Shown: positions 45,531 through 55,040, numbered from the stretch's first letter. The stretch is DNA of 64,000 bases from Marinimicrobium agarilyticum DSM 16975 (GCF_000423345.1 NZ_AUHU01000004.1:248001-312000); one strand, 5' to 3'. A program made the numbers and translations. Notes: generated from the letters alone by a model not told the origin.

Positions 45531-47786
45531 CTAGATCTGAATTTTAAACCGTTTCAAGCGCAACGCGTTGCCGAGCACGAACACACTGGACAGCGCCATG
45601 GCGCCCGCCGCGAAAATAGGCGACAACAAAACGCCAAACACGGGGTATAGCAAGCCCGCGGCCAACGGGATCAGCGCGGTGTTGTAGGCGAAGGCCCAGA
45701 ACAGGTTCTGCTTGATATTACGCATGGCCGCCCGGGAGACCGCAATGGCTTGTGCTGCACCGGCCACATCGCCTTTGACCAGCACAATATCGGCGCTTTC
45801 AATGGCGACGTCGGTGCCGGTGCCCATGGCGATGCCGATATCCGCCTGGGCGAGGGCGGGTGCGTCGTTGATGCCGTCACCCACGAAGGCGACTTTTCGT
45901 CCTTGTTGTTGAAGCTTTTTCAGTGCCTCGACCTTGCCGTCAGGCAACACATCGGCCACCACGTCGTCGATGCCCAACTCCTTCGCCACGGCGCGAGCGG
46001 TTTTCTCGTTGTCCCCGGTCATCATCACCACCTTGAACCCCTCTTTGTGCAGGTAGCGAATGGCCCGAGGAGTGGAGTCTTTCACGGTGTCCGCGACGGC
46101 AAGCAGCCCCGCGACCTGGTTATCCACCAACAGATACAGCGGCGTTTTTCCCGCCTCCGCGAGGGCTTCGGCCTGGTCCTCAAGCGGATTGTTTATCCCT
46201 CGCTGCTCCAGAAGCCGTTTCGCTCCCATGGCCATGGAGCGCCCATCGACGGTGGCTTCAATGCCGTAACCGGTCAAGGCATTGAAATCCCGGGCTTGCG
46301 GCACTGTCAGAGATTCCTCTTTGGCCGCCGTGAGAATGGCTTCGGCGATCGGGTGTTCTGAGCGGTTTTCCAGCGCCGCCGCCCAAGCCAGCAGCTGTTG
46401 CCGTTCCATCCCTTCGGCGGGGATCAGGTCAGTAAGAGCGGGTTCTCCTCGGGTGAGCGTACCGGTTTTATCCAGCGCGATGGTGTCCATATCCCGCAGG
46501 GCCTGCAATGCTTCGCCGTGGCGAAACAGCACGCCCATTTCGGCCGCGCGGCCGGTGGCCACCATGATGGAGGTGGGGGTGGCGAGGCCCATGGCGCAGG
46601 GGCAGGCGATGATCAGTACCGATACCGCGTTGACCAGCGCGAAGGTCAGGGCCGGCTCGGGGCCGAAGACCAACCAGACCACCAGCGTCAAGAAGGCGGC
46701 GGCCATCACCGCCGGTACAAACCAGAGCGTGACTTTGTTGACCAGGGCCTGAATCGGGAGTTTGGAACCCTGGGCGTTCTCCACCATCTGGATGATCTGG
46801 GCCAGCATGGTGTCGTCGCCCACTTTGGTGACTGTAAACGAGAAGGTGCCGCTTTTGTTCAAGGTGCCGCCGACAACGGTATCGCCTTCGCCTTTTTCGG
46901 CGGGAAGCGCTTCGCCGGTCAGCATGGATTCGTCGATGTAGGAGTGACCCTCAGTGATTTCGCCATCCAGAGGAATTTTTTCCCCGGGGCGAACGATGAC
47001 CACCTCACCACGCTGCACGTCGTCGGGTGCGACTTCCACTTCCTCGTCGTCGCGCAGGACTCGCGCTTTCTTGGCCTGAAGGCTGACCAGGCGGGCGATC
47101 GCCTGGTTGGTCCGCCCTTTGGCTCTGGCCTCCAGCAGACGGCCCAACAGAATGAGGGTGACAATCACGGCGGCCGCTTCGTAATAGACATTCACGGCGT
47201 TTTCCGGAAGGACTCCGGGTACAAAGGTGGCCACGACAGAGTAACCCCAAGCCGCGGTCGTGCCCAGTGCGACCAGCGAGTTCATGTCCGGGCCGAGGCG
47301 ACGGAGGGCGGGAATACCCAGTCGAAAAAAGCGCAGACCGGGGCCGAAGAGTACCACGCTGCTCAGGATGAACTGGGTCGTCCAGAGCGTCTGTCGACCC
47401 AGAGCGTCCATCAGAGACTCGTGCAACCCCGGGATGACATGGCTGCCCATCTCAAGAACAAACACGGGTAGAGTCAGCACCAATGCTAACCAGAAAGCGC
47501 GCTGCAGGCTTTGTTGTTCCCGTTCGCGTTCTTCGCGTTGAGCATCGCTGCTCTGGCGGCTGGAGCGGGCCGGCTCAGCGCTGTAGCCACTGTGTTCCAC
47601 CGCTTTGATCAGTGTATCCAGGGTGACGCTGTCTTTGGTGACCGAGACCCGCGCTCCCTCGGTGGCGAGGTTTACGCTGGCTTCGGACACCCCGGGCACC
47701 TCACTCAGGGCTTTTTCCACCTTGGCGGCGCAGGAGCCGCAGCTCATGCCGCTGATGTGCAGATTGAAGTCTTTGGCGTCGGTCAT
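45531..47786 (-). CDS. copA: Copper-exporting P1B-type ATPase
   Basis: This 751-residue pump has one N-terminal HMA domain with MSCGSC (residues 14-19), membrane metal site CPC (395-397), phosphorylated D439 (DKTGTLT), the SEHPIA motif and [12 protein letters not shown]7 YN and TM8 MxxSS residues ([14 protein letters not shown]) mark the Cu(I) subgroup. It exports Cu(I) from the cytoplasm. ATG 47786 with AGGAG about 9 nt upstream is used, because a start at 47819 would lie inside the promoter. A CueR-type promoter directly upstream supports the function. No cueR gene is present in the window. Confidence 0.95.
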   Translation of the reverse strand: MTDAKDFNLHISGMSCGSCAAKVEKALSEVPGVSEASVNLATEGARVSVTKDSVTLDTLIKAVEHSGYSAEPARSSRQSSDAQREEREREQQSLQRAFWLALVLTLPVFVLEMGSHVIPGLHESLMDALGRQTLWTTQFILSSVVLFGPGLRFFRLGIPALRRLGPDMNSLVALGTTAAWGYSVVATFVPGVLPENAVNVYYEAAAVIVTLILLGRLLEARAKGRTNQAIARLVSLQAKKARVLRDDEEVEVAPDDVQRGEVVIVRPGEKIPLDGEITEGHSYIDESMLTGEALPAEKGEGDTVVGGTLNKSGTFSFTVTKVGDDTMLAQIIQMVENAQGSKLPIQALVNKVTLWFVPAVMAAAFLTLVVWLVFGPEPALTFALVNAVSVLIIACPCAMGLATPTSIMVATGRAAEMGVLFRHGEALQALRDMDTIALDKTGTLTRGEPALTDLIPAEGMERQQLLAWAAALENRSEHPIAEAILTAAKEESLTVPQARDFNALTGYGIEATVDGRSMAMGAKRLLEQRGINNPLEDQAEALAEAGKTPLYLLVDNQVAGLLAVADTVKDSTPRAIRYLHKEGFKVVMMTGDNEKTARAVAKELGIDDVVADVLPDGKVEALKKLQQQGRKVAFVGDGINDAPALAQADIGIAMGTGTDVAIESADIVLVKGDVAGAAQAIAVSRAAMRNIKQNLFWAFAYNTALIPLAAGLLYPVFGVLLSPIFAAGAMALSSVFVLGNALRLKRFKIQI

Positions 47787-47817
47787 TGAATGGTATCTCC
47801 TTGAAGAACAGGGAGCC

Positions 47818-47848
47818 ATCCTAAACCTTCCAGTGACTGGAAGGTCAA
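47818..47848 (-). promoter_or_regulatory. CueR-type (MerR family) promoter of copA
   Basis: On the minus strand TTGACC (-35, 47848-47843) and TAGGAT (-10, 47823-47818) are separated by 19 bp, the long spacer that MerR-family activators need. The dyad ACCTTCCAGT-ACTGGAAGGT fills the spacer and matches the CueR operator. The predicted transcript begins near 47811. Confidence 0.9.
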
Positions 47849-47885
47849 GCCGAAGTTTTCATCCGCTGGCGGGTCCTGCGCTCGG

Positions 47886-49574
47886 CTACAGTCGACCGGC
47901 CTGTACTTCCCGGTGAGCGTAATCCACGGCCCGGGCGGTGAGTGCCATATAGGTGATACTCGGGTTCTGTGTGCCGGAACTGGTCATGCAGGCGCCGTCG
48001 GTCACGAACACGTTGGGTACATCGTGCATCTGGTTCCACTGGTTGAGCACACTGGTTTGTGGATCCCGCCCCATACGTGCTGTGCCCATCTCGTGAATAC
48101 AGGCGCCGGGCGCGGTGGCGTCGTTGTTCCAGGTAATATCGGTGCAGCCGGCTGCCTCCAGCATCTGAACGGCGCTTTTGACCCCGTCTTCGCGCAGCTT
48201 GAATTCGTTGTCACGAAGCTTGGCGTCGAAGGTGATCAGCGGCATGCCCCATTGATCCTTTTGGCTGAAATCCAGATACATACGGTTGTCGTGATAGGGC
48301 AACATTTCGCCGAAACAGGTCATCCGCACATGGTAGGCGCCGGGCTTGAAAATCGCCTGTTTCAAGGATTTTCCCACCGCGCCGGCGGGAATGTTTTCGA
48401 TGCGTTTGGCATCGCCCTGATAGCTGAACCCACGACGGTAATCGGCTTTTTGACTGGCTTCGTCAATATTGGTGAAACGGGGAATATAAAAACCGACCGG
48501 CTTGCGGCCGGAGTAGTAGGTGTCTTTCAAGTCCGGCAGATAGCCCGCCGCGCCCATGCCGTAGTGGTGGTCCATCATGTTGTGACCGAGTTCACCGCTG
48601 CGGTTGCCCAGGCCATTCGGGAATTGCTCGGAGCGGCTGTTGAGCAGGATGGCGGTGGTGCCAACGGTGCTGGCGTTGCAGAAAATAATTCGGGCGGAGA
48701 TCTGCTCTTCTTCTTTGGTGTTGGCGTCGATAATACGCACGCCGCTGGCTTTGCCGGAGTCGGCATCGTAGACAATTTCCTTGACGATGCTGAACGGTCG
48801 AACCGTCAGGTTACCCGTGGCCTCGGCCACTGGCAGCGTGGCGGACTGGCTGGAAAAGTAGGCGCCAAATGGGCAACCCCGCCAGCACCGGTCCCGGGCC
48901 TGACACTGGCCACGGGTGCCTTTGTGAACCTCAGGGTTGTACTCGGACAGGTTGGCCACCCGCCCCGGCGTTACGACCCTTTCGGGAAACTGTTCGGCCA
49001 CGGTTTCGCGCAGGTGCTGTTCGGCGCAGTTGAGGGGGAAGGGCTTCAGGAACTTGCCATCGGGCACCTGTTTGAGCCCTTCGGCCTGGCCGGCAATGCC
49101 GACGAAGGTTTCGACGTAGTCATACCAGGGCTCGATATCCCGGTAGCGAATGGGCCAGTCGATGGCGATGCCTTCCTTTTTGTTGGCTTCAAAGTCGATA
49201 TCGCTCCAGCGGTAGCAATGACGGCCCCACATAATGGAGCGACCCCCGACGTGATGGCCGCGGATCCAGTCGAACCGCTCATCTTCGAGATACGGGTATT
49301 CGTCGTCTTTGTTGATCCAGTGTTTGTTGGCCTGGGTGACCCACCAGGCCAACCGGCTCTGTTTGGGGTAGTGTTCTTCGACTTCCGCCCGCGGAACCTT
49401 GTCCCGGTGGGGTAGATCCCAGATGTCGTCGTGGGCCGTGGGGTATTCGCCGTGGCGAACGTCGCGGCCACGCTCCAGAATCAGGGTTTTGTAGCCTTTC
49501 TGGCAAAGCTCCATCGCGGCGAATCCGCCGCTGATACCGGAGCCGATGACAATTGCATCAAAATCGGTAGTCAT
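47886..49574 (-). CDS. GMC family FAD oxidoreductase
   Basis: This 562-residue flavoprotein has an N-terminal dinucleotide fold (IVIGSGISGGFAA), GGRSIMWGRHCYRW, a cysteine-containing segment (RDRCWRGCPFGAYFS) and the C-terminal GMC pattern (HEMGTARMG; SGTQNPSITYMALTARAVDY). It resembles the catalytic subunit of gluconate-2-dehydrogenase, sorbitol dehydrogenase and glucoside 3-dehydrogenase complexes, which oxidise sugars in the periplasm. It has no own signal peptide; export on the TAT signal of the small subunit encoded just upstream is known in such pairs. The start at ATG 49574 lies 2 bp after the small-subunit stop. Confidence 0.88.
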   Translation of the reverse strand: MTTDFDAIVIGSGISGGFAAMELCQKGYKTLILERGRDVRHGEYPTAHDDIWDLPHRDKVPRAEVEEHYPKQSRLAWWVTQANKHWINKDDEYPYLEDERFDWIRGHHVGGRSIMWGRHCYRWSDIDFEANKKEGIAIDWPIRYRDIEPWYDYVETFVGIAGQAEGLKQVPDGKFLKPFPLNCAEQHLRETVAEQFPERVVTPGRVANLSEYNPEVHKGTRGQCQARDRCWRGCPFGAYFSSQSATLPVAEATGNLTVRPFSIVKEIVYDADSGKASGVRIIDANTKEEEQISARIIFCNASTVGTTAILLNSRSEQFPNGLGNRSGELGHNMMDHHYGMGAAGYLPDLKDTYYSGRKPVGFYIPRFTNIDEASQKADYRRGFSYQGDAKRIENIPAGAVGKSLKQAIFKPGAYHVRMTCFGEMLPYHDNRMYLDFSQKDQWGMPLITFDAKLRDNEFKLREDGVKSAVQMLEAAGCTDITWNNDATAPGACIHEMGTARMGRDPQTSVLNQWNQMHDVPNVFVTDGACMTSSGTQNPSITYMALTARAVDYAHREVQAGRL

Positions 49575-49576
49575 AA

Positions 49577-50161
49577 TCAGATCGCCCAAGCGGTATTGTT
49601 GACGTCATCGACGGAAATACAGGGTTGGTACTGGCCGGGAATCGGGAGATAGTTGAGGTGCTCCTCCGCGATGGTTTCGGAGGTGAGGTAAAAAATCACC
49701 ACTTGTTGTTTGAGCATCACCAGGGCCTCCCGGGCACTCGCTACGCTCGCCTCGTCGGCGGTTTCCAGCTCGCTCAGCAGCGCTTCGCGCTCCTCGGCGT
49801 TCAGTCCGGCAAACCCCTGACGCTCGAGAAACGCCTCAAGATCGGCCCATACTCGCCGAAACGAATTGACATAGTCGGTGTTGAGTACCAGTCCCAGCAT
49901 ACTGTCGAGCGTCTCCGGTACGCCGACGGCACTGGCCGCCGGGCTGTCGGTCGCGGGCAGCAAGGTGTCCGCGACCAAGGTGACTCGCGCGAAACTGTCC
50001 GGGGAGAAAAAATGGTGCCCGGCCAGCCCATTGGGGGCGGTAGGGGGCTTTGTCTCGGGAGGGGACTCGGTGCAACCGGTCAATACGGCGGTTGCCAGAG
50101 GGGTGGCAATGGCGGCGCCACTGAGCCAGGCAGCGGTTTTCAGAATGTCGCGTCTGTTCAT
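49577..50161 (-). CDS. Gluconate 2-dehydrogenase subunit 3 family protein (TAT-exported)
   Basis: The 194-residue small subunit starts MNRRDILKTAAWLSG, a twin-arginine signal (NRRDILK), with a possible lipobox at LTGC (Cys 30). The mature part is the helical subunit 3 fold (FFSPDSFARVTLVADTLLPATDS) and ends near YLPIPGQYQPC. It forms a heterodimer with the GMC flavoprotein and carries it through the TAT pore. A cytochrome c acceptor subunit is not encoded here. The family pairing is strong; the sugar substrate is unknown. Confidence 0.9.
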   Translation of the reverse strand: MNRRDILKTAAWLSGAAIATPLATAVLTGCTESPPETKPPTAPNGLAGHHFFSPDSFARVTLVADTLLPATDSPAASAVGVPETLDSMLGLVLNTDYVNSFRRVWADLEAFLERQGFAGLNAEEREALLSELETADEASVASAREALVMLKQQVVIFYLTSETIAEEHLNYLPIPGQYQPCISVDDVNNTAWAI

Positions 50162-50491
50162 GATAAAGCCGATAGTTGAGGTGATTTCAGTGTGACAACG
50201 TTTATGGGATCGGATTACAAACGCGGCCGCACGGCGATTATTATGACTATTGTTTGCCCACCACAGATGGCGGGGGAAGCACTAAATGTGTGTCTGACTA
50301 TAAATGTAAGCAAACTCGAAGGCGGGTGCAAGTACCTCTTGCGAGGGTTTTCCGCCCCGGCATTTTCCTTCCCCGGGATAGGCGTAAACGCTTGCCAGCC
50401 CAGGCTGGGCTTGCGAAGATAGCCACAGCTAGACGGAACTGAACACAACATACACCGTCTCAACGGTGTTCGAGGCAAATAGAGGATAGCT
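50162..50491 (+). other. Divergent intergenic region with structured leader of the PAS-GGDEF gene
   Basis: No gene is seen in these 330 bp. The part nearest the plus-strand gene can fold into several hairpins: a nested pair GGCGG/CCGCC (50321-50325, 50352-50356) around GCAAG/CTTGC (50328-50332, 50338-50342); AGCCCA/TGGGCT (50397-50402, 50406-50411); and ACACCGT/ACGGTGT (50452-50458, 50463-50469) just before the ribosome site. CCCGG (50356-50360) can instead pair with CCGGG (50373-50377), so two exclusive folds exist. Confidence 0.5.
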
Positions 50492-51817
50492 GTGTCCCAT
50501 CTCCATGAGAGCGAGCAACTGCGCCGGCTACAGGCCATTCTCGAAGGTACCCGCGCCGGCACCTGGGAGTGGAATGCTCATACGGGCGAGCAGCGAATCA
50601 ACGAGCGTTGGGCTGAAATGCTCGGTTACACCCCCCGGGAGCTTGAGCCGATCAGCATTGCCCTCTGGCACCGCCTGTGCCACCCCGATGATCTGGCGCG
50701 TTCCAACGAGGTTTTCCAGAAGCATTTCGACGGTGAGCTGCCCTATTACGAGTGTGTGGTGCGCTTGCGTCACAAAGCCGGCCACTGGGTCTGGATTCAT
50801 GACCGGGGCCGACTGATCAGCCGTACCGCCGAGGGGGACCCGGAGTGGGTGGTGGGTACCCACATCGATGTCAGTGAACAGCATATTAACGCTCAGTTAC
50901 TGAGCAAGCTGGCGCAAACCGTTCCGGGGGTGATCTATTCCTTTCGCATGTACGCGGACGGTCAGTTCGAGTTCCCCTATATCAGCGATGGCGTGCGCGA
51001 CTTTTACGGACATGACCCCGAAAGCATTCGCCAGAACCCTAATCTGGTGTTTGAGGTGGTTCATCCGGATGATCTGGAGAAGCTTCACGCCTCCATTCTT
51101 GAATCCTATGAAACCCTGAATCAATGGAACTGCGAGTATCGCGTGGTGATTGATGACAGCGAAATCTGGCTCGAAGGAATGGCGACGCCCGAGCGGGACT
51201 GGGAGGGCCAGGACATGGTGACCTGGTACGGGGTGGTGGTGGACATTACCCACCGCAAACGGTTGGAGGAGCGGTTGGTGCAGTTGTCGGTGACCGATGA
51301 GCTCACCGGTTTGTATAACCGGCGTTTTCTGCTACAACGCTTGGCGGAATTACTGGAGGAGTACCGGCGTCACAGCGTTGTGTTTTCCCTGGCGCAGATT
51401 GATCTGGACTGGTTCAAATCCATCAACGACACCCATGGCCATTTGATGGGGGATGAAGTGCTCAAGGCCTTTGCTGCCACTTTGAAAAACCGTTTGCGTC
51501 ACAATGATATTGCCGGGCGCTCCGGCGGGGAGGAGTTCCTGATTCTCCTGCCCCATACCCGCGGCCCGGAAGCGCGGGACCTGATTGAAGCCATTCGCGA
51601 GGCGTTTGCCAGCACCGAATTTTTTGGAGACGATTTTGAGGTGTTCAAAACCAGTTTCAGTGCTGGTGTTACGGAAGTCTTCAACAGCGATTACCGTTTT
51701 GACCAGCTGCTCTCCCGTGCTGATGCCGGCTTATACAAGGCAAAAGGACTGGGAAGAAACCGCGTTCATCTGGTGATGGACAATCAAATCTCCAACGATG
51801 CCGCGGGGGCAAACTGA
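50492..51817 (+). CDS. PAS-PAS-GGDEF diguanylate cyclase
   Basis: This 441-residue cytoplasmic protein starts at GTG 50492 behind AGAGGA. Two PAS_3 domains (residues about 5-130 and 135-255) lead to a GGDEF domain with active GGEEF (345-349) and RxxD inhibitory site RHND (336-339), so it should make c-di-GMP with product inhibition. Both PAS domains closely resemble the two PAS_3 domains of the histidine kinase at 14.4 kb (EGTRTGTWEWN versus EGTRAGTWEWN, and HDRGR). It is followed within 2 bp by a DUF6164 gene. The sensed signal is unknown. Confidence 0.93.
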   Translation: MSHLHESEQLRRLQAILEGTRAGTWEWNAHTGEQRINERWAEMLGYTPRELEPISIALWHRLCHPDDLARSNEVFQKHFDGELPYYECVVRLRHKAGHWVWIHDRGRLISRTAEGDPEWVVGTHIDVSEQHINAQLLSKLAQTVPGVIYSFRMYADGQFEFPYISDGVRDFYGHDPESIRQNPNLVFEVVHPDDLEKLHASILESYETLNQWNCEYRVVIDDSEIWLEGMATPERDWEGQDMVTWYGVVVDITHRKRLEERLVQLSVTDELTGLYNRRFLLQRLAELLEEYRRHSVVFSLAQIDLDWFKSINDTHGHLMGDEVLKAFAATLKNRLRHNDIAGRSGGEEFLILLPHTRGPEARDLIEAIREAFASTEFFGDDFEVFKTSFSAGVTEVFNSDYRFDQLLSRADAGLYKAKGLGRNRVHLVMDNQISNDAAGAN

Positions 51818-51819
51818 CA

Positions 51820-52191
51820 GTGGGTGCATTGCTGTTCAAACTCAACCAGGTACCGGAAGACGAAGCCGAGGAGGTTCGGCAGCTGTTTGAAGCGAATGAT
51901 GTCCCGACTTACGAGACGCATGCTGGTTTTTGGGGTTTGGGCGTATCGGCCATCTGGCTGGCCGACCCCGAGCAGTTGCCCGAGGCAAAGGCGTTGCTGA
52001 AAAAGTATCAGAGCGAGCGTCAGGCTCACCAGCGGTCCCTCAAAGCCGAGCGGGAAGCGACCGGTGAGCAGCCCACCTTTGTCAAACGCGCCCTGCAAAC
52101 GCCGGTACGCTTCATTGCCATGATCCTGGCGATCGGCGTGATTCTGGCGCTATCGATTCTCCCGTTTGTGGGTTTGATCGGCGCCTGGTGA
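51820..52191 (+). CDS. DUF6164 family protein
   Basis: This 123-residue protein starts at GTG 51820, 2 bp after the cyclase stop. The first 65 residues form a small alpha/beta domain (FKLNQVPEDEAEEVRQLFEANDVPTYET, then GFWGLGVSAIWLAD), a charged helix follows, and the C-terminus holds one or two membrane segments (residues about 90-120). This matches DUF6164, widespread in gammaproteobacteria with no known function. Coupling to a diguanylate cyclase gene is the only functional hint. Confidence 0.75.
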   Translation: MGALLFKLNQVPEDEAEEVRQLFEANDVPTYETHAGFWGLGVSAIWLADPEQLPEAKALLKKYQSERQAHQRSLKAEREATGEQPTFVKRALQTPVRFIAMILAIGVILALSILPFVGLIGAW

Positions 52192-52217
52192 GGCCCCGCG
52201 TTTCGCCCGGCAAGACG

Positions 52218-53003
52218 CTACATGTTGACCCAGCTATTGAGCGCTCGCAACTTGAATTCGTAGCCCCGGTAGCGCATCACGGCCCCGTCTTTCTCTATGC
52301 TTTCCAGTGTCAGGTCCGGCGCGACCTGTTCGCCCGCGCGGTATTCTTTGCCGTTGATCATTACGCGGCTTGCAGCATTGTTGCGATAGTCGTGCTGCTG
52401 GTAATTGATCGACGGCATGGTTTGTTGGAGGTTCCAGGGCAGATCGCGAACGCTGGCGATTTGGGGGGGCGGGAGAAGCCCTTCTGGGGCTGGCTCCGCC
52501 TCCGATAACCGCACGGCCGTGGGCTCGGGCCGCTCCGGTAGAGTCCGGGTATGGCCGTCGGCCCCCGCAATCGCCCGAGCGGACGTCTCAGGCGTCGCTT
52601 CGACGCTATTGTTCGCCGTGCGATACAAAGCGGTAATCGATTCGTCCTCAACTTGCGGGGATTGGTAAAGCTCAGCAATGGCTGGAGGCTTGCCAGTTGG
52701 CGTTTGCGTTTCCGCGGCCTGCACCGAGGTCGGTCCAGAGGCCGCCACTGGTGCTTGTGCGGTCCGGCTGGGAGACTCGCTCTGCGGCGTGGGAGCGGGT
52801 GTGGATGGCGGCCGGTTCAGCGCAACAAACAGGGTGATGATGAGCGCCAGTGCCGTCCCTGCGCCTGCCAACCACCAGGCCAGCCTTGGCCCCGATACGT
52901 TGGTCGGCGGTGGGGTGGTGGGGGTGTCCAGCGAGGGCAGGGGTTGGTCCTGCTTTTGCCGCTCACGGTCGGCGCGTTGCAGCGCGTCCAGAATCATCGA
53001 CAT
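52218..53003 (-). CDS. gspB: General secretion pathway protein B
   Basis: This 261-residue bitopic protein starts MSMILDALQRADRERQ, the usual GspB opening. It has one membrane helix (residues about 41-63), a Pro/Ser/Thr-rich linker and the C-terminal periplasmic GspB domain (LPWNLQQTMPSINYQQHDY, then ASRVMINGKEYRAGEQV). With GspA it helps the type II secretion secretin pass or assemble in the peptidoglycan layer. It begins 1 bp after the gspA stop, the normal gspAB order. No other gsp genes are in the window. Confidence 0.92.
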   Translation of the reverse strand: MSMILDALQRADRERQKQDQPLPSLDTPTTPPPTNVSGPRLAWWLAGAGTALALIITLFVALNRPPSTPAPTPQSESPSRTAQAPVAASGPTSVQAAETQTPTGKPPAIAELYQSPQVEDESITALYRTANNSVEATPETSARAIAGADGHTRTLPERPEPTAVRLSEAEPAPEGLLPPPQIASVRDLPWNLQQTMPSINYQQHDYRNNAASRVMINGKEYRAGEQVAPDLTLESIEKDGAVMRYRGYEFKLRALNSWVNM

Positions 53004-53004
53004 G

Positions 53005-54717
53005 TCAGCGCTCCTCCGGAACCGGCTTCAACCCGGGGTCCAGCCCCAGGGCTCGGGAGAGCTGTAGGAGGGTGTTTTCCCCAAAAAGGCCATCGGCGGT
53101 CAAGTCGTACTGGCGCTGGAACAGTTCCACCCGCTTGCGCAGCGCGGCATTGTAGCGGTCGCTCGTCAGGGGCGTGCTCTCGCCATCCAACTCGGCAAAA
53201 CGTTCCGCCAACCAGCGAACCGCCGCGTTGCGCTCGCTGGGAGCCAGACTACCGTCGAATTCGGCGGGCCGGAACCAGAAATAGTGCACTTCCCCATTCC
53301 ACATCGACGCCAGTTCGGACCATTGGATGAACTGCTCTTCACCGTCGGCCCAGGTCAGAGCCCGCGTATCCCCCAGACCCAGCAGTGGCACGTAGGCCAG
53401 CTTGCGCTCGGGGGTGATCAGGGTCATTACAACCGGCCGGTCCAGAGCTATCAGGTCATTCCAGGTATCGAGCCGCGTCTGGGCACAGTGGTGACCGGCC
53501 TCGTCATCCTCGATGCAGGGTGAGCCGGAGTTGGGTATCTGCAAACCAACGACGGTCGCGAGCTGTCGCTGGGCCTCCGGCAGGCGCAGCGGCCAGTTAT
53601 GGTCCAACAGCGTCGGTGCCTTGGGTTCCGGCACGGCGGGCGTCTCAACGGGCGCTTCGACGGGTACCGGTGCAGCCACGACTTCGGGAGCGGCCGTTTG
53701 GGGCGATACAGTGGTCGGAGCGCCGCCAAAGAGCCATCCCAGAGCCAGGCCTCCGGTCAGCAGCGCAATGCCGCCGCCCAACTGCCACCAGAGGCGTGGA
53801 ACTGATTGGACAGTGCCGCGAGATGCCGAGGGACGGGGGCTGGCCGTTATCGGCTGGGCGGCCGGCGGCAGTGGCTGGACCGGTGCGCTTGACGCCGGCT
53901 CGGCCCGTTCGCCGGTAATTTCCCGGCGGGCCTGCTCAAACAGGGACTGGTCGATTTCCGTACGGTTCTGGCCGTAAGCACCGAGCAGCATGCGTTCGCA
54001 CAGAATGTTGATCAGCCGGGGTATGCCGCCACTGAAGCGGTGAACTTCTCGCTCGATTTTTTCGGGAATCAACTGTCGGTCTTCCGCCAGGCCAGCCACA
54101 TGCAGCCGGTGGCGAATGTAGGCGGCGGTTTCTTCCTGGGTCAGGGGGCGCAAGTGGAAACGGGCAGTAATGCGCTGCGCCAGTTGACGCAGGGAGGGCT
54201 GTGCCAGCAGGTCACACAGCTCGGGTTGACCCACCAGGATGATGTTCAGCAGTTTCTCGGTATGGGTTTCGAGATTGGTCAGCAGGCGTATCTGCTCCAG
54301 GGCCTCGGCACTCAGGGACTGGGCTTCGTCAATCAGCAGGACGGTTTTGCGCCCCTGCATGTGATTGTCGAGCAACTGGTTGTACAGCGCGTCGGTCAGG
54401 GTTTTGACAGTGGGACGGTCGGCAATGTATTTGGCTCCCAGTTCGTCGCAGATGGTGGATAACAACTCGGGCACCGAGGCCATGGGGTTGAGCACCAGGG
54501 CAATGTCGGTGTTCTCCGGCAGTTGCTCGAGCAGACAGCGGATGATGGTCGTTTTGCCGGTGCCGACTTCACCGGTCAACTGCACGAAGCCACCGCCCTG
54601 CAGGCCAAACAGCAGGTGCGCGAGGGCTTCCCGGTGCTGTTCGCTCATGTAGAGGTAGCGCGGGTTGACGGCAATGGCGAAGGCGGATTCGGTGAGTCCG
54701 AAGAACTGGTGATACAT
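53005..54717 (-). CDS. gspA: General secretion pathway protein A (ExeA-type ATPase)
   Basis: This 570-residue protein has an AAA ATPase of the ExeA type at the N-terminus (YHQFFGLTESAFAI, Walker A GEVGTGKTT, Walker B TVLLIDEAQ). One membrane helix (about residues 312-335) follows, then a periplasmic part ending in a peptidoglycan-binding domain (ALRKRVELFQRQYDLTADGLFGENTL). It couples ATP hydrolysis to cell-wall remodelling for the type II secretin with GspB. ATG 54717 gives the conserved start; an earlier in-frame codon at 54771 adds 18 unlikely residues. Confidence 0.93.
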   Translation of the reverse strand: MYHQFFGLTESAFAIAVNPRYLYMSEQHREALAHLLFGLQGGGFVQLTGEVGTGKTTIIRCLLEQLPENTDIALVLNPMASVPELLSTICDELGAKYIADRPTVKTLTDALYNQLLDNHMQGRKTVLLIDEAQSLSAEALEQIRLLTNLETHTEKLLNIILVGQPELCDLLAQPSLRQLAQRITARFHLRPLTQEETAAYIRHRLHVAGLAEDRQLIPEKIEREVHRFSGGIPRLINILCERMLLGAYGQNRTEIDQSLFEQARREITGERAEPASSAPVQPLPPAAQPITASPRPSASRGTVQSVPRLWWQLGGGIALLTGGLALGWLFGGAPTTVSPQTAAPEVVAAPVPVEAPVETPAVPEPKAPTLLDHNWPLRLPEAQRQLATVVGLQIPNSGSPCIEDDEAGHHCAQTRLDTWNDLIALDRPVVMTLITPERKLAYVPLLGLGDTRALTWADGEEQFIQWSELASMWNGEVHYFWFRPAEFDGSLAPSERNAAVRWLAERFAELDGESTPLTSDRYNAALRKRVELFQRQYDLTADGLFGENTLLQLSRALGLDPGLKPVPEER

Positions 54718-55040
54718 GGTGATAGGCGCGTTTATCCTTGAGTTATCGTCGGCCTGCCAGAATAGCGGCAAATCCTACCGGCGGAAAGGGTTGCTTTCTG
54801 TGCCCTAGGGCACAGATTTCAAACTATGTGCTAGGGCTTCCCTGATTTTGTCCAGGGATTTCCGGTTTGTCCGGGCCGTGAAGGGGGCGCTGGTCCCGGG
54901 CACGTTGTTAATAGCTCCTTTGTTCAGTGGCCATTTTAGGCGGGAAAGATATAGGCTTGCGAAGTAGAAGAAGGAGTGCCATCATTGATTTATACTACAA
55001 ATAAAAAGCCGATTCAGGCCCCGTTTCAATGGAAAGCGAT
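54718..55040. other. Divergent intergenic region between gspA and the halogenase-like gene
   Basis: No gene is visible in these 323 bp. It contains an 18-bp perfect palindrome (54798-54815), a nearby partial copy (GTGCTAGGG, 54828-54836) and small GC-rich inverted repeats at about 54841-54875. An AT-rich stretch at about 54983-55010 may hold the promoter of the plus-strand gene. Confidence 0.5.
54798..54815. promoter_or_regulatory. 18-bp perfect palindrome, probable operator
   Basis: CTGTGCCCTAGGGCACAG is identical to its reverse complement. A half-site-like GTGCTAGGG follows 12 bp later. Its position in a divergent promoter region suggests binding by a dimeric regulator; none is encoded next to it. 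Confidence 0.55.

Noticed and set aside
47913-49415. Long plus-strand open frame (500 codons) opposite the GMC oxidoreductase gene
   Set aside because: It is an antisense shadow caused by GC-rich codon use; the translation has no family resemblance and the minus-strand protein is clearly a GMC oxidoreductase.
50281-50491. c-di-GMP riboswitch upstream of the PAS-GGDEF gene
   Set aside because: The conserved sequence blocks of the known GEMM-type riboswitches are not seen; only generic hairpins are supported.
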